Of a stretch of 64,000 nt of DNA, positions 48,057 to 58,620 are shown piece after piece. The stretch is taken from contig JAGUCH010000003.1 of assembly GCA_019096065.1 (NCBI GenBank), forward strand, positions 4,774,001 through 4,838,000, in the 5' to 3' direction. The translations under genes and the position numbers were made by a program. The notes under the pieces are model-generated. The model did no database searches. It worked only from the letters and a program-made list of their open reading frames with translations, and was not told the origin of the DNA. Within the stretch, counting starts at the first letter, position 1, and each line of letters opens with the position of its first letter. The stretch is from Paracyclopina nana (Eukaryota > Arthropoda > Copepoda > Cyclopoida > Cyclopettidae).

Positions 48057-51000
48057 CTATTTAAACTTCTTAAAAGCTAGCTTGTATAGTTCATCATAGG
48101 TGAGACGCAGCCGCTTCATTTCATTTATGTTGCTATCATCTTGGTGATCCATGCCAGTCGCTTTAAGAAACTGAATATAATCAGGGACTGCAGCCATGTT
48201 TTTATTCAGTTTCCAATTAGGAATTACCTCTTCTAGTAACTCTCTCTCTTTTTGGTCAGGCCTTTCTTTCGTATTTGTAAACCTAACACGGGCGAATTCC
48301 CTGTCCTCCCGATCTAAAGGGGCTATTCGTGGAATATTAGGAAAGTATTTTTGTTCTTTACCAGTTTTGCTTTTCTCTTTCTCATACTTTCTTATGCCCG
48401 CTAACTTCCTGTAATCTACAGTTCCCTTTCTCTCCCGCAGTTGTCGTCTGGGAAGGATCCGTATTGGAGCGGGCTCACTAATCTCGGGTTCAACTGTTGG
48501 TTGGACAGCGGCCGAGGATTCTGGTTCCTTTGGTTCGGCGAATGATGTGGCTGCCGAACTACTCGGCTGGTCAGAAGACACCAAAAGGTTCGTGTCAAGG
48601 AGCTGTTGAACATTCTGTGAAGGACTTGTATCCTGTTCAGTTGTCAATGCTGCTTCGGAACGAGTCAATGCTTCAGAGGGATCAGGCTGAGCAATCGCAG
48701 GAAGACCCGCAGGTACGTTCTTTTTATTATACTTTTGAAACCCTGCCAGGGAGCGATAATTAACGTTTTTTCTTCTTCTTAGGTTATGAGGAAGAAAACT
48801 TAATGGAGACAACTTTTCTGGTTCATACGGAGCCCGTACAACAGCCTCAGGTGGCTTCTGAGTACCCGGTTGTGGAACTACTGGGCCAGTTTGCCTGAAA
48901 GTGGGGTGTGCAACCCCAGGAGTAGCTTGATGAGTAAGGTGCTCCTTTTCAGTCATAGCCAGGTCACCCAAAGGTGTAACCTTTGCCGAGGGGTGCTCAA
49001 GTACGTTTGTGCTTGGCACAGTTTGTGGTACTCCCGCATTTGGTAACTCACTATTTTTTGGTTGCAAATCAGGTTTTCTGACCGGACTTTTCATTATAGT
49101 ATACCGAACTTGAGGCTCCCCTCCTTCAGCTCCATAAATCTCCGGTTTCGGGGCACTGGGCCCTTCCATAGGATTATCGATTGGTGGAGAGGGAGGCCGT
49201 TTACGTGGTGAGAGGTCTAACTGGCGTCGTACAATATCGATTGCTTTTTGAACATTCTGTTTAATGCTTTTTGTCAACGGTGTACGCCGCAGATTTTTAC
49301 GAGCAGTATAATAAATTGTAGTTGTGTCATCACTATCACTACTTTCATTTTCATCATCGTGTGTATTTCCGCCGAATGGATCAGTAGGCAGTGCTAATTG
49401 CATACTTTCCAGGCCAGCAGATAAAGATTCTAGGTCAGTGTCAAATTTGGAAGGTGCGATGAAAGATGCTGCTTTTTCAACAATCTCCTCTATATTATCA
49501 TTGTCCTTATTAGGAGTTGCAGACATACTTTGGTCAGGAGTGTGATATTTCTCCGGACTTTCAGGTATATCTGGCACACGTTGATCACGGTATTGGCCAC
49601 GAAAGGCCCACTTTACAGGGCTGACCCCTGCAAGTGTCCCTTCACTGACGTTCGAGCGATCAGGAGTACTAATATGGTCAGGTTTGACACTTGGTAAATT
49701 CGGGTATAATCTTTCTTGTTGGGCCATTTCAGCAAAAGTAGGAGGGCCACGTTGGCTCAAGGCCAGCATGTCCTCATAAAATGCTTCATTGGGCCCTGTA
49801 TTTGCACTTCGTGCAATTGCTTGTTCAATAAATTCATCAGTGCCAGTGTCAGACAAAGAATCACTTGCTTCTTTGTGGAGAATATTATTACCAGCGTTGT
49901 CAGCTAGGTATTTTTCTTCTAACTTCTTACGGTCATATTGTTCCCACTGCTTTTGCACGAGTTGTTTATTTTCCTCCTGTATTCGCAAAATATCTGAGGG
50001 CTTAAACAAGCTCGCTGCCTTTTGCATGAGAATAGAACCAGAGCGCTTATAGGTTTGGTGAATCGCACTTGGCTCTGTGTCCATTGATGTGGACTGTGAA
50101 ATCAATGAACTTTGCGAGGCCACTATACTAGAGGCCTTTGTATGACCCCGCAAACTATAATCATGACTTTCAGGGGCTGCCCCTTCAAGAAATTCGATAA
50201 CCTCATTCCTTGCTTTTTTACGTAGAATTTCTTCCGGAGTGTAAGGTCGTTTCAAGAGGTTGGACAACTTTTCCGGAAGAAATCTATATAGTTCATGGAA
50301 TCGATATAACTTGACATGATCTAAGCTTACTTCACGAGTAAGCCCATCATAAAGGTATGGCTTTACAGTCACAGTCGAATGCTGTCCAATGTCAATAACT
50401 TCAAACAAATCATCCATAAATTTATACCGTTGTTTATTTATGGGATGTTTTATAACTAACACTAATGATCCAATCTCTGGTTTAAAGGAAGGTCTTTCAG
50501 TAGCCTTCATTTTTTCTAAGTGGAACTGTTCTTCTAGATCATATTCACGCATGCGTTGACGCCATTCGGCTTTATGAATTTTGTCCTCGCTTTCACTAAG
50601 TATTTCAAATACATCCCGTCCTAAATGATAGAACGGCATTTTATCGAAAAATAACGAAAAAGGTGTGGGGGTGATCTTCACCCCTTTATCATCAGTATAT
50701 GCCAAATAAGTAAGAGGGCGATTATTTATTGCGTAAATAGAAGTCTTAAACACATCGCATAACCTCATATTGTATGAGTTGGAGTTTAGGACTAATGCAC
50801 TCCTTATTATTCGTATAGCATTTTCAGCGTAAGCGTTCAAATGCTTGTATGGCGATAAAGTTCGGTAATGACATAACTCCTTAATTTTATAACGATCAAC
50901 AAGGCGTTGGAGGGCCTTATTAGTCGTTAGCTGGGCACCATTATCTGCAAGTAATGTTTTTGGCACCCCAAACAAAGAAATTACTTCTTCCATAGCATTC

Positions 51001-51368
51001 GCTACCTGCTTATATTTAGCATCCAATAGTGGTTTAGCAATTATCATCTTAGAATAAACATCGACAAATACTAACAGGTCTTTTGCGGAAGACCCTTTGA
51101 CTAAAGTGTCATCGAACTTGGCCAAATCAATCATTACCAATTCCCATGGCTGAGTCGGGATGCGGAAACGCCCCTTCCCAACAAACCTAGTATTAGCTTG
51201 GCGGTATAAAGCACAATGCATGCACGCACCAATAATAATACGACTGATTCTGGCTGAGTAAGTTGAATACATAGATTGGGTAAAAAGAGTATTAGTCTTT
51301 TTACTTCCCAAATGGTTATGTAGCAAATGAATACATGCCATCAGGTACACACAGTTGGGCATACTCAT
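48057..51368 (-). CDS. Integrase ORF with a very long C-terminal extension
   Basis: 1103 aa. Near the N-terminus is a zinc-binding pattern (HLLHNH ... CMHCALYRQ), then an rve-type core with Asp in VMIDLAKFD, Asp in LLADNGAQLT and Glu in LNAYAENAIRII, all present. A chromodomain-like or SH3-like piece may follow (IGSLVLVIKHP ... GLTREVSLDHVKLYRF). The last 700 or so residues are low-complexity, Ser/Pro/Glu-rich, with a repeated motif LRERKGTVDYRKLAGI / LRRRKNVNYRSLAGFQKY near residues 870 and 1000. Such an extension is far outside the usual integrase length. The start overlaps the preceding RT frame stop as ATGA, so this was probably part of one polyprotein. Confidence 0.75.
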   Translation of the reverse strand: MSMPNCVYLMACIHLLHNHLGSKKTNTLFTQSMYSTYSARISRIIIGACMHCALYRQANTRFVGKGRFRIPTQPWELVMIDLAKFDDTLVKGSSAKDLLVFVDVYSKMIIAKPLLDAKYKQVANAMEEVISLFGVPKTLLADNGAQLTTNKALQRLVDRYKIKELCHYRTLSPYKHLNAYAENAIRIIRSALVLNSNSYNMRLCDVFKTSIYAINNRPLTYLAYTDDKGVKITPTPFSLFFDKMPFYHLGRDVFEILSESEDKIHKAEWRQRMREYDLEEQFHLEKMKATERPSFKPEIGSLVLVIKHPINKQRYKFMDDLFEVIDIGQHSTVTVKPYLYDGLTREVSLDHVKLYRFHELYRFLPEKLSNLLKRPYTPEEILRKKARNEVIEFLEGAAPESHDYSLRGHTKASSIVASQSSLISQSTSMDTEPSAIHQTYKRSGSILMQKAASLFKPSDILRIQEENKQLVQKQWEQYDRKKLEEKYLADNAGNNILHKEASDSLSDTGTDEFIEQAIARSANTGPNEAFYEDMLALSQRGPPTFAEMAQQERLYPNLPSVKPDHISTPDRSNVSEGTLAGVSPVKWAFRGQYRDQRVPDIPESPEKYHTPDQSMSATPNKDNDNIEEIVEKAASFIAPSKFDTDLESLSAGLESMQLALPTDPFGGNTHDDENESSDSDDTTTIYYTARKNLRRTPLTKSIKQNVQKAIDIVRRQLDLSPRKRPPSPPIDNPMEGPSAPKPEIYGAEGGEPQVRYTIMKSPVRKPDLQPKNSELPNAGVPQTVPSTNVLEHPSAKVTPLGDLAMTEKEHLTHQATPGVAHPTFRQTGPVVPQPGTQKPPEAVVRAPYEPEKLSPLSFLPHNLRRRKNVNYRSLAGFQKYNKKNVPAGLPAIAQPDPSEALTRSEAALTTEQDTSPSQNVQQLLDTNLLVSSDQPSSSAATSFAEPKEPESSAAVQPTVEPEISEPAPIRILPRRQLRERKGTVDYRKLAGIRKYEKEKSKTGKEQKYFPNIPRIAPLDREDREFARVRFTNTKERPDQKERELLEEVIPNWKLNKNMAAVPDYIQFLKATGMDHQDDSNINEMKRLRLTYDELYKLAFKKFK

Positions 51369-53041
51369 ATATACTTTCGTATTGTCGCAACGCTAAAAGG
51401 TAACTTTACATTCTTGCGAATGACCAACAGGGCACCGTCAAGGACACGATATTTTACCGCAACATCTAGTGGTACTTTCTCTGGAGGCGAAAGCATAATT
51501 AGATTTATTATCTTTTGTGTTTCTTCACAATTTTGTTGCAACTTAATGAGTAGGTTGCGTGTAATTCCTGGTAAATGTGGCGATATTCGCCGTTTAACAG
51601 TGACTGTATCTACTCTTAAGTTATTTTCTATATGATTCACTGGCGAATCAAAATCAGCTTCACCATGAAATGAATGGGATAATTTAGAAAGTATCTCGTC
51701 CTCAAGAATTTCATCATCATCATGTTTTGCTTGAAGTAAGGTTGACGTGTCGTCGTGCACAAATGGCGGCTTCGTGCCGATCATGTCAACCCATTTGTCA
51801 TTTAGGCAATGCAACCTTTTCTGGAGTAGAGTCTTACTCATAGTTCCAGAATTCACAAGTGTATCATACACATGTGTAAGTAATTCCTGTGTCGTTAGCA
51901 CCTTATCTTTGATTGCATCGGGCAGAGGGTATTTATTTGCATAAATATCCTTCGTAATCTGCCCCGCAATAGAGTAGGGCGCATAAAATACAGTTTCACC
52001 TTCTGGCGTTTGATGGTACTTATTTAATAATACATCAACTACTTCTACCTCTGTGCGAGGTACAGCTCTCAATTTCCATGCTACAGGCAGGGAATAAATA
52101 CGAGCTGCTAGTCTATGAGTGAAAGCATCTTTACCAGTAAACGAACTAGCCAGCACGCTGGCTATTGATAGACAATCCGTAACTATGACTAGTCGCTCAT
52201 AGGCGAATAGTATGCTTTTAAAATGGTTTATCATTGTTAAAACTCCTAATGCTTCACGCTGAAACGAGTGGTACGAGAGGCAAACTGATAAAGGAAAGCG
52301 TGCGCTGTGTGCACCAACACACACAGCTTTACCATCCTCATTCACCTCCATTAATAAAGCTGAGGTGCTAATTACCCCAGAATCAACCACTAAATAACCT
52401 TCTTTAAAACGTGGCAATGCCAGTGACATACCTGTTTTAATCTCGTCTATTACTTTATAGAAACATTTTTCTTGGAAAGCAGTGAAGGTGAACTTTCCTG
52501 TTTTCCCTTGCGCTGTTTGTAATACATCTAGCAGTGGAGCTGTGTATGTAGCCATATTAGGACAGTACTGGCTTAACCAGTTTGTCATTCCAATAAACTT
52601 TTGCAGCTGTTTCTTGGTTGTGGGAATAGGGAAATCATCAAATGCAGACCTGAATTTATCGGGCATTCGCATAGTCATAATCCCATTTTCGTCAATAGAT
52701 ATTAGGTGCCCTAAGACTGTAGCTTCTTTAACACCTAATTGTGTCTTTTTAATTTGTAATAGGGCATTTAAGTCCTTGAGGCTTTGAAACAACTTCCTCA
52801 GATCACCTAAATGTCGTATGTAATCATCCAATGTAGCAGGCCTAGGCTTGCCAGGGTTCTTACAGGCCACAACCAAATCGTCTACATATACACATGTAAA
52901 GGGCAATATCTCAGGGTTAAGGGCCTGTTGGAGGAGCTCTGCGAACATTCTCGGAGCAATGGCGATCCCTTGTAGGCATGACTTACTTTTCAGAAAGACT
53001 GATCTATATATACTGCGAGGGACGTTACTGCAAAGCAGCAC
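51365..53041 (-). CDS. pol: reverse transcriptase core, RNase H
   Basis: 558-codon ORF. It opens inside RT (IAPRMFAELLQQ), has the YVDD active site (FTCVYVDDLVVACK), the Gypsy-type thumb/connection (TTKKQLQKFIGMTNWLSQYC) and an RNase H-like domain with Asp in LVVDSGVISTSALL, Glu in SFQREALGV and Asp in IVTDCLSIAS. Its upstream RT half lies in other frames (53154-53432 and 53042-53153), so at least two small shifts separate it from the start of pol. Confidence 0.7.
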   Translation of the reverse strand: MLLCSNVPRSIYRSVFLKSKSCLQGIAIAPRMFAELLQQALNPEILPFTCVYVDDLVVACKNPGKPRPATLDDYIRHLGDLRKLFQSLKDLNALLQIKKTQLGVKEATVLGHLISIDENGIMTMRMPDKFRSAFDDFPIPTTKKQLQKFIGMTNWLSQYCPNMATYTAPLLDVLQTAQGKTGKFTFTAFQEKCFYKVIDEIKTGMSLALPRFKEGYLVVDSGVISTSALLMEVNEDGKAVCVGAHSARFPLSVCLSYHSFQREALGVLTMINHFKSILFAYERLVIVTDCLSIASVLASSFTGKDAFTHRLAARIYSLPVAWKLRAVPRTEVEVVDVLLNKYHQTPEGETVFYAPYSIAGQITKDIYANKYPLPDAIKDKVLTTQELLTHVYDTLVNSGTMSKTLLQKRLHCLNDKWVDMIGTKPPFVHDDTSTLLQAKHDDDEILEDEILSKLSHSFHGEADFDSPVNHIENNLRVDTVTVKRRISPHLPGITRNLLIKLQQNCEETQKIINLIMLSPPEKVPLDVAVKYRVLDGALLVIRKNVKLPFSVATIRKYI

Positions 53042-53494
53042 ATATCAGCACTATCAGAGTCCACAGGTAAGTTATCGTATCCGGATGTTACATCGAAAGA
53101 TGACATTAAACACGAATTAGATAACATCCCTAGCAAGGTAGGGATAGGTGGCACTATGTGCTCGAAGTCGTAAATATCAGATTTTTATTAAAAGATGTTA
53201 AGTCAACTAGTAGCCGAGGCTTGCGTTGCTTCATAGGCAGCTTTTCATCATTTGGCCTTGAAGTCAAGAAACAAGGGCAAGCCGAGTACCTATTAAGTGA
53301 CTTATCCACAATTTCAATTAATCCAGATGACAGCATTAATGCTATTTTACGGTCAACCTGCGTAGTTTCATACTCCGACATGTTAAATACTTTTGGCACT
53401 AATGGTTTATCATCCTTTAACTGGAACTTCATGGGTTCGACATTCCATAGCCTATATGATCTAGGATCCTCCGAGAATATAGTCTTATATTCTA
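53042..53494 (-). pseudogene. pol: frame-broken first half of reverse transcriptase
   Basis: 53432-53154 encodes the RT fingers start (DRKIALMLSSGLIEIVDKSL, KPRLLVDLTSFNKNL), typical of Ty3/Gypsy (K-W-R-x-x-V-D-Y-R-x-L-N-K). The next block, FDVTSGYDNLPVDSDS, is in another frame at about 53110-53060. The junction with the protease ORF at 53495 is also shifted. Three frame changes within about 450 bases indicate mutation, or sequence errors if clustered. Confidence 0.6.
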
Positions 53495-56056
53495 TTAAGA
53501 GGTCCCTAAAGTCTTCTCTGACCTCATCGGAATGTGTTCTAGATCCATGTTCAGGATCGTTTCTGGTTTCAATGGAAATGTATAACCTGCTACTCCATTT
53601 AAAACACGGAGGGGGTCAAATTCACTTGGAAATTTCAAAAGGAGATTATAAACCTCATCATATAGTTTTTGGTTATTTCTCTCATCTTTAGAAAGCTCCA
53701 GGCTAGCTGATACGAGGTCTAGTTCAGAAGGACTTTTTCTAACTGTTTGTCTGACACTGGTATCCACAATAGGACCTTCGTAAATAGTAGTGAAGCTCTT
53801 AAGTGGCACTTTGATGCCCATGTTCTTTGCCAAGCAAGGCTTGCACGAGCAACCATGTGGTTCAAGTACAAATGGTATAAATTTACCAAATTTTGTCTTT
53901 ATATCCTCTTTGGTAAGGTCATCAGGGTACATTTGTAACCCAGATAACACTAGCAATGCAGCGGTGGTTGCCATACAAAGTGGGTCACCTACATGCACAT
54001 CGCCATCCATAAGTGTTCTGATCCACACGTCGTCGGCCACATTTTGGTACCGTAATTGACCAATTATTATGTACATAAGCGTGGTTAAGTAGCCAATATT
54101 CTCAGCATGTTCGCTAGGGACATGGAATATTAACTCAACATTGTTGGACAACTTAAACATGATACCATGAGCTCCAAGAACATTTAGTTCAAAATACTTA
54201 TCTAGTTCATTTCTTTGATAAGCAAGTGGGTAATTCTCATACTCATGTATCATCATAGTTATTATGACCCTATCCATCCCATTGAGGTAGGATTCAATAG
54301 GACACAAGGCAATGGTCATGCATGGTGGGCAAATATACTTATATTTTAGCCATACTACTTTAAGTTTATCCACCATCATATTCATCTTTATTACAATGCG
54401 CTTTTGTTCGCCAGACAAAAGTTTATGTCCTGGGACAATAACAGCCCACGGTAATTCATCCCATTTTTCTCGTTTCATAAATTTGCTAATTATCACATCA
54501 GTTATCTCTTCGTAACCATCACTTTGGTTAGCTGAGATAAATACGTAATTTCCTTTTCTACTAATCAAGGGCTTGTGGCTTCCCCTTAATGGCTCATAGG
54601 CATTGAAAAAATGCATATCAGTAAAAGAAAGACCATTTATATCCGTAAACTGCACAATTACGTGCGAATCCAAATAATTGCAGTAACATGACTCCATTTC
54701 ATGCTCCAGGGCCTTTAAACTAATGTTAGCCACATGGGCTGCAACCGTACTCTTAAATTTCTGTTTCTTGACAATCCTGGCTCGCCCAATCACTGCATGT
54801 GCATTTAAGTAGATGGGATCCTCAGTATTATTCCCAATATTTACTGGGAAAGTACCTTTACGAGTGACAGCAGTAAGTGCCCCCTCAGAGGTCACTCCGC
54901 GGTACTCGTTACTAGGCATAAAGTTTAAGTACTTATCCACCAATCCGGAATAAACATTTTTCTGGTGATGGGTACGACCAAGGTCGTCATCTTCGTCAGA
55001 GTCAGAATCTATTTGAATGTCATTACTGATGACAGGTAAATCATGAGGTAAACTAGCCATGGTGGTCACTTCTTCTCCAGGGAGCAGAGTGATCCCTTCA
55101 TTTATTGCCACTGGGTAGAAAGCCTCTTTTGATAGTAAGAGTGGAATTTTCTTATGTTTAGATTTTCCAGGGAAATCCATAAAGTGCTTTCCATCTTTAC
55201 TAGTCATCCGGACATTGTTGTCCACTAATAACGAGTTTCCTATCATTAATAGTGTATCACAATCAGATACAAGGAAAACAGCCTGTCTGATTAAAACACG
55301 ATTTCCAAATGCAACTTGAATAGAGACAGCTTCATTCCCTGGGAATTCTTCTCCATTGAAGCTCTTAATTACATAATTAGTTTCAACTCGAGGTAGAGTG
55401 TAACCAATCTTGTCTTCGATCAGTTTTACAAGGGTGCGTGATATTATCTGCACCATTGCTCCACTGTCAAATAAAGCATGCAAACGTATTTTTCCAGTTA
55501 TCTCCACTGGTATAAAATACCTTTCACAAACATTGTGTAGCTTTAATGAGTATATACTCAGCATGTCATCTTCAAGTTCCGGATTCGGTAAAGGTTCAAA
55601 ATGTGTTACTGGCTCTGCTTCATTAGCATTTACCGATGCCAGATGTGTAACGATACCATCATTACTACAAGTTTTTTGCTCATCATTCGTGCTACCTTTT
55701 ACAAAGTAGTACCATAAAGCTATTATTGCTCCACTACAGATTACTGTAATTGGCCAATAATTCCAACCAAATAAACAATATTGACATATTGTTATTACAA
55801 TCAGTATTATGCTAATCTCATTCACAGTCATAGTATGCTGAGGGACAAACCGACTTTTTCTACCCCTTATTGCAAGAACCAGAGCCTTTTCGTCCTTACT
55901 TCCACGAGTCATAATTTCAGCATTTTTTACAGATTGCTCCTTTAAATAATCAAAGTAAGCTCGTCCTACTTCTTTGTTACATTCTCCCCTCATAAATGAA
56001 GGCAAGATGTAACTATCTTTATCATTCTTATTGGGAGTTTTTGTACTTGGTCCCAT
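53495..56056 (-). CDS. pol: N-terminal part with membrane segment and aspartic protease
   Basis: 853-codon ORF. After a charged start it has two adjacent hydrophobic stretches at about residues 80-120 (IILIVITICQYCLFGW and ITVICSGAIIALWYYFV), predicted to span a membrane, which is exceptional for a pol protein. A retropepsin-like site follows (LHALFDSGAMVQII, DSG). Then come 500 residues I do not recognise, with a Cys pair (CSCKPCLAKN) and a distinct LPHDL / LLPGEEVTTM block. The start ATG overlaps the gag stop as TAATG. The frame ends just before RT. Confidence 0.7.
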   Translation of the reverse strand: MGPSTKTPNKNDKDSYILPSFMRGECNKEVGRAYFDYLKEQSVKNAEIMTRGSKDEKALVLAIRGRKSRFVPQHTMTVNEISIILIVITICQYCLFGWNYWPITVICSGAIIALWYYFVKGSTNDEQKTCSNDGIVTHLASVNANEAEPVTHFEPLPNPELEDDMLSIYSLKLHNVCERYFIPVEITGKIRLHALFDSGAMVQIISRTLVKLIEDKIGYTLPRVETNYVIKSFNGEEFPGNEAVSIQVAFGNRVLIRQAVFLVSDCDTLLMIGNSLLVDNNVRMTSKDGKHFMDFPGKSKHKKIPLLLSKEAFYPVAINEGITLLPGEEVTTMASLPHDLPVISNDIQIDSDSDEDDDLGRTHHQKNVYSGLVDKYLNFMPSNEYRGVTSEGALTAVTRKGTFPVNIGNNTEDPIYLNAHAVIGRARIVKKQKFKSTVAAHVANISLKALEHEMESCYCNYLDSHVIVQFTDINGLSFTDMHFFNAYEPLRGSHKPLISRKGNYVFISANQSDGYEEITDVIISKFMKREKWDELPWAVIVPGHKLLSGEQKRIVIKMNMMVDKLKVVWLKYKYICPPCMTIALCPIESYLNGMDRVIITMMIHEYENYPLAYQRNELDKYFELNVLGAHGIMFKLSNNVELIFHVPSEHAENIGYLTTLMYIIIGQLRYQNVADDVWIRTLMDGDVHVGDPLCMATTAALLVLSGLQMYPDDLTKEDIKTKFGKFIPFVLEPHGCSCKPCLAKNMGIKVPLKSFTTIYEGPIVDTSVRQTVRKSPSELDLVSASLELSKDERNNQKLYDEVYNLLLKFPSEFDPLRVLNGVAGYTFPLKPETILNMDLEHIPMRSEKTLGTS

Positions 56057-58620
56057 TATTGTTTACGAGCAGGTCGTGTCTTCCAACACTGTTCTCCCCT
56101 AAACTCAAGGTGCAATCCTTTACACAATGGGCACAATGTGCCATCGTTTCTAATCGAGGTCAAATTCGTGTTTGGGTAATTCGTACACTGTGTAGCGTAA
56201 TGCATTTGGTTGCAGAACAAGCACCCATTAGTCTGAAGAGGGTTTCCTTCAGGCAACTTAGATGTATCTATGTTAAAAGTTTTTCCCAGCCTATTTATTT
56301 TCTCGGATGGTGATTCAGCTTTCATCATAGCTACTTCAACAGCTTGCCTACTCAATTCAAAATTTGCTCGAGCCAACTCGCTTTGTAGCTCATTTATTAT
56401 TTTAGCACTTCGTTGACTACGGCCAGAGGCTGCCGACATAGTGCTAGCACTGTCTAACACCTCCTCTTCAGTAGCTTCAACCATAGCAATTCTAGGTTTG
56501 GCACGCATATTGGGTACCATTGGCAGCCTCTCCTCTTTATGAGCCCTATCCGGGTCCCTTGGCACATAAGTACCTAGGTCACTACCAATTAGGTTCATCA
56601 TGATATTGTAGGCGTGCAAACTCCTAGCAGGTATATTCGCTCTCAGCAGATAGTCGTTGTATTTGTTTACTAATGACTGGTAATTCTGAGGCCAATGACG
56701 TCCTAAGAGTGCAAAACCATCAGAGATGGCTTCAGAGACTGCATGAGCATCTCCGCCATCTCCAATGGTTGTGCTATGTATCTTCATTCGCAGTCGAAGA
56801 ATTGCCTTAAGTGTGGCAGTGAAGCACTCAGTAGGCTTCCGGATCATCTCCTGAATGAGGAAATATGGATCCTCTTTACGCACAAACTGCGTGTAGTTAA
56901 AGATATCTTGCCATAGCAATTCCATACCATCTTTTCCTTCTCCAGCCATCCCCTTAAAATACTCACTAGTATTCTGGGATGAAGCCTCACACATGGCTGT
57001 TAACAAAGCTGCATGAGACCAATGCTGTCTGCCAGCCTCGTTCGCCATATAGTCCAGAAAATTTATTATATTCTCAGCAGTTAATGAGGAACTATGTAAA
57101 TCAAACTTTTTAGTATATTTGTGCCTAATCTCCTTCATTGACTGTGAGCTTGCATACTTAACATGGCCATTCGTAGGTGCAGCGATGTAACCTCTCATGG
57201 TAGTCGGATCATAAATGCTCCTAGAAGTGTCAGCTGATACTCCAGCGGCCACACTTATTTCAGGGGTCTTCAAGTAGCCCTCTGCCAATATCTGCTTTTG
57301 GAGAGAAGTAAACTCGTCCCTCGTGCTAAGTACACTAAAGAGCTTCTGCATCTCAATCAATTTCTTTCCTGAGGATAAGTTTGGGTCAACCATCTGAAGG
57401 ATTACTCGTCTGGCTGATTCCACATCCTTAATCTCGTCGGTGTTAATTAACTTCAGCCTCTCTGAAATCGGAGCAGACTCATCGTAGATGACGTCAGTTT
57501 CCGGCACCATTCTTTCCTTCGTCGCAGCATCTACTATGCTTAAGGTTCTTTCTAAATTCTTACTGAAGATAGACTCTACTTTTGCCCCAACCATGTGCTT
57601 AGCCGTGATTTGTGCAGAGGCAATGATTTTATTTGCCGTGCTTGCATCATGCATTTTCGTGTAGTAAGCTTTTACCGTGTTCAATTCCTGAATATTCAAA
57701 TGGCCTCCTGACAACATCTTTTGTACCATCCTATGTACAACTTCCATTGGAGGAAGCGTGACAGAATTAGTCAAGTTGTGCAAATCACGAGGATTCATTT
57801 TAGTCGAGGTTAGGACTGACTTATTTTGGCCATTCAGATCAACACCTGTAGTGAACTCATGATGGTTAGTCCCAGGTGGACTTGCTATCGAAGACATATC
57901 TGGAACAGCATTACTCGTCTCATTGTTTGGAAAATGTACACTCTGGCCTGAAGTTTTCTGTGGCTTCAGGTTAAGCGGCTCATTTAGGAAATAATCGATT
58001 TGTAGGCCATAAAGCCTCGCTACAATGGAAAATCCATCTCCAAATGCCCGTATCTTTAGCCAATTCCTGGATATCAATGTCGCAACCATTTCATGCGTCC
58101 CTGACATTGCGTAGGTCATGGAGCTTCCATCAACTTCTTGGATACGCTGCAGATCTTTCTTTTCCTCAATACGAGTTAGGAACTCATCCAGACCAAAACA
58201 AATGCATAATAAAGCACAGGTCGTGCTTGTCAATGAATTAGGGTCAAGTGCATCAATATATTTAACCACATTTACAACCTGGCCTACTGGATCTTTAAGA
58301 GGCATAGTCCTAATGATTGCCGTAATATGATCATCCAACGGTCTAATTGGCTCCCTAGGAACAATTACTATCCGAGTCCTATCCCAGACAGCTGCTATTT
58401 GTGCTGGGGTTACCGTAACAAACTCTAGTGCTTCAGGGTAAGCAACGTGTGGCAGAAATCTTTGCAAGACAGTCCTGCTGGTCCCATTTGGGTGGCATTG
58501 GGATAAGTACCCTTGAAAAGTGTCCTCACTAATCCCAAGATGTTGCAACAATCGATCCTTTACTTTCGTAACTTCCTCAGCCAGAGTAGGTCCAGTGATC
58601 CTAGAATCCTGATTAGCCAT
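56056..58620 (-). CDS. gag: gag of the giant retroelement
   Basis: 854 aa, intact. The N-terminal and central regions are helical and capsid-like (LIQEMIRKPTECFTATLKAI, ALLGRHWPQNYQSLVNKYND). A C-terminal Cys/His region (CLFCNQMHYATQC and CPLCKGLHLEFRGEQC) corresponds to two zinc knuckles, the first near-canonical and the second a longer variant. The gene is about 1.5 times the size of a typical Ty3/Gypsy gag. It ends in TAA (56056-56058), which overlaps the pol ATG (56054-56056). Confidence 0.8.
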   Translation of the reverse strand: MANQDSRITGPTLAEEVTKVKDRLLQHLGISEDTFQGYLSQCHPNGTSRTVLQRFLPHVAYPEALEFVTVTPAQIAAVWDRTRIVIVPREPIRPLDDHITAIIRTMPLKDPVGQVVNVVKYIDALDPNSLTSTTCALLCICFGLDEFLTRIEEKKDLQRIQEVDGSSMTYAMSGTHEMVATLISRNWLKIRAFGDGFSIVARLYGLQIDYFLNEPLNLKPQKTSGQSVHFPNNETSNAVPDMSSIASPPGTNHHEFTTGVDLNGQNKSVLTSTKMNPRDLHNLTNSVTLPPMEVVHRMVQKMLSGGHLNIQELNTVKAYYTKMHDASTANKIIASAQITAKHMVGAKVESIFSKNLERTLSIVDAATKERMVPETDVIYDESAPISERLKLINTDEIKDVESARRVILQMVDPNLSSGKKLIEMQKLFSVLSTRDEFTSLQKQILAEGYLKTPEISVAAGVSADTSRSIYDPTTMRGYIAAPTNGHVKYASSQSMKEIRHKYTKKFDLHSSSLTAENIINFLDYMANEAGRQHWSHAALLTAMCEASSQNTSEYFKGMAGEGKDGMELLWQDIFNYTQFVRKEDPYFLIQEMIRKPTECFTATLKAILRLRMKIHSTTIGDGGDAHAVSEAISDGFALLGRHWPQNYQSLVNKYNDYLLRANIPARSLHAYNIMMNLIGSDLGTYVPRDPDRAHKEERLPMVPNMRAKPRIAMVEATEEEVLDSASTMSAASGRSQRSAKIINELQSELARANFELSRQAVEVAMMKAESPSEKINRLGKTFNIDTSKLPEGNPLQTNGCLFCNQMHYATQCTNYPNTNLTSIRNDGTLCPLCKGLHLEFRGEQCWKTRPARKQ

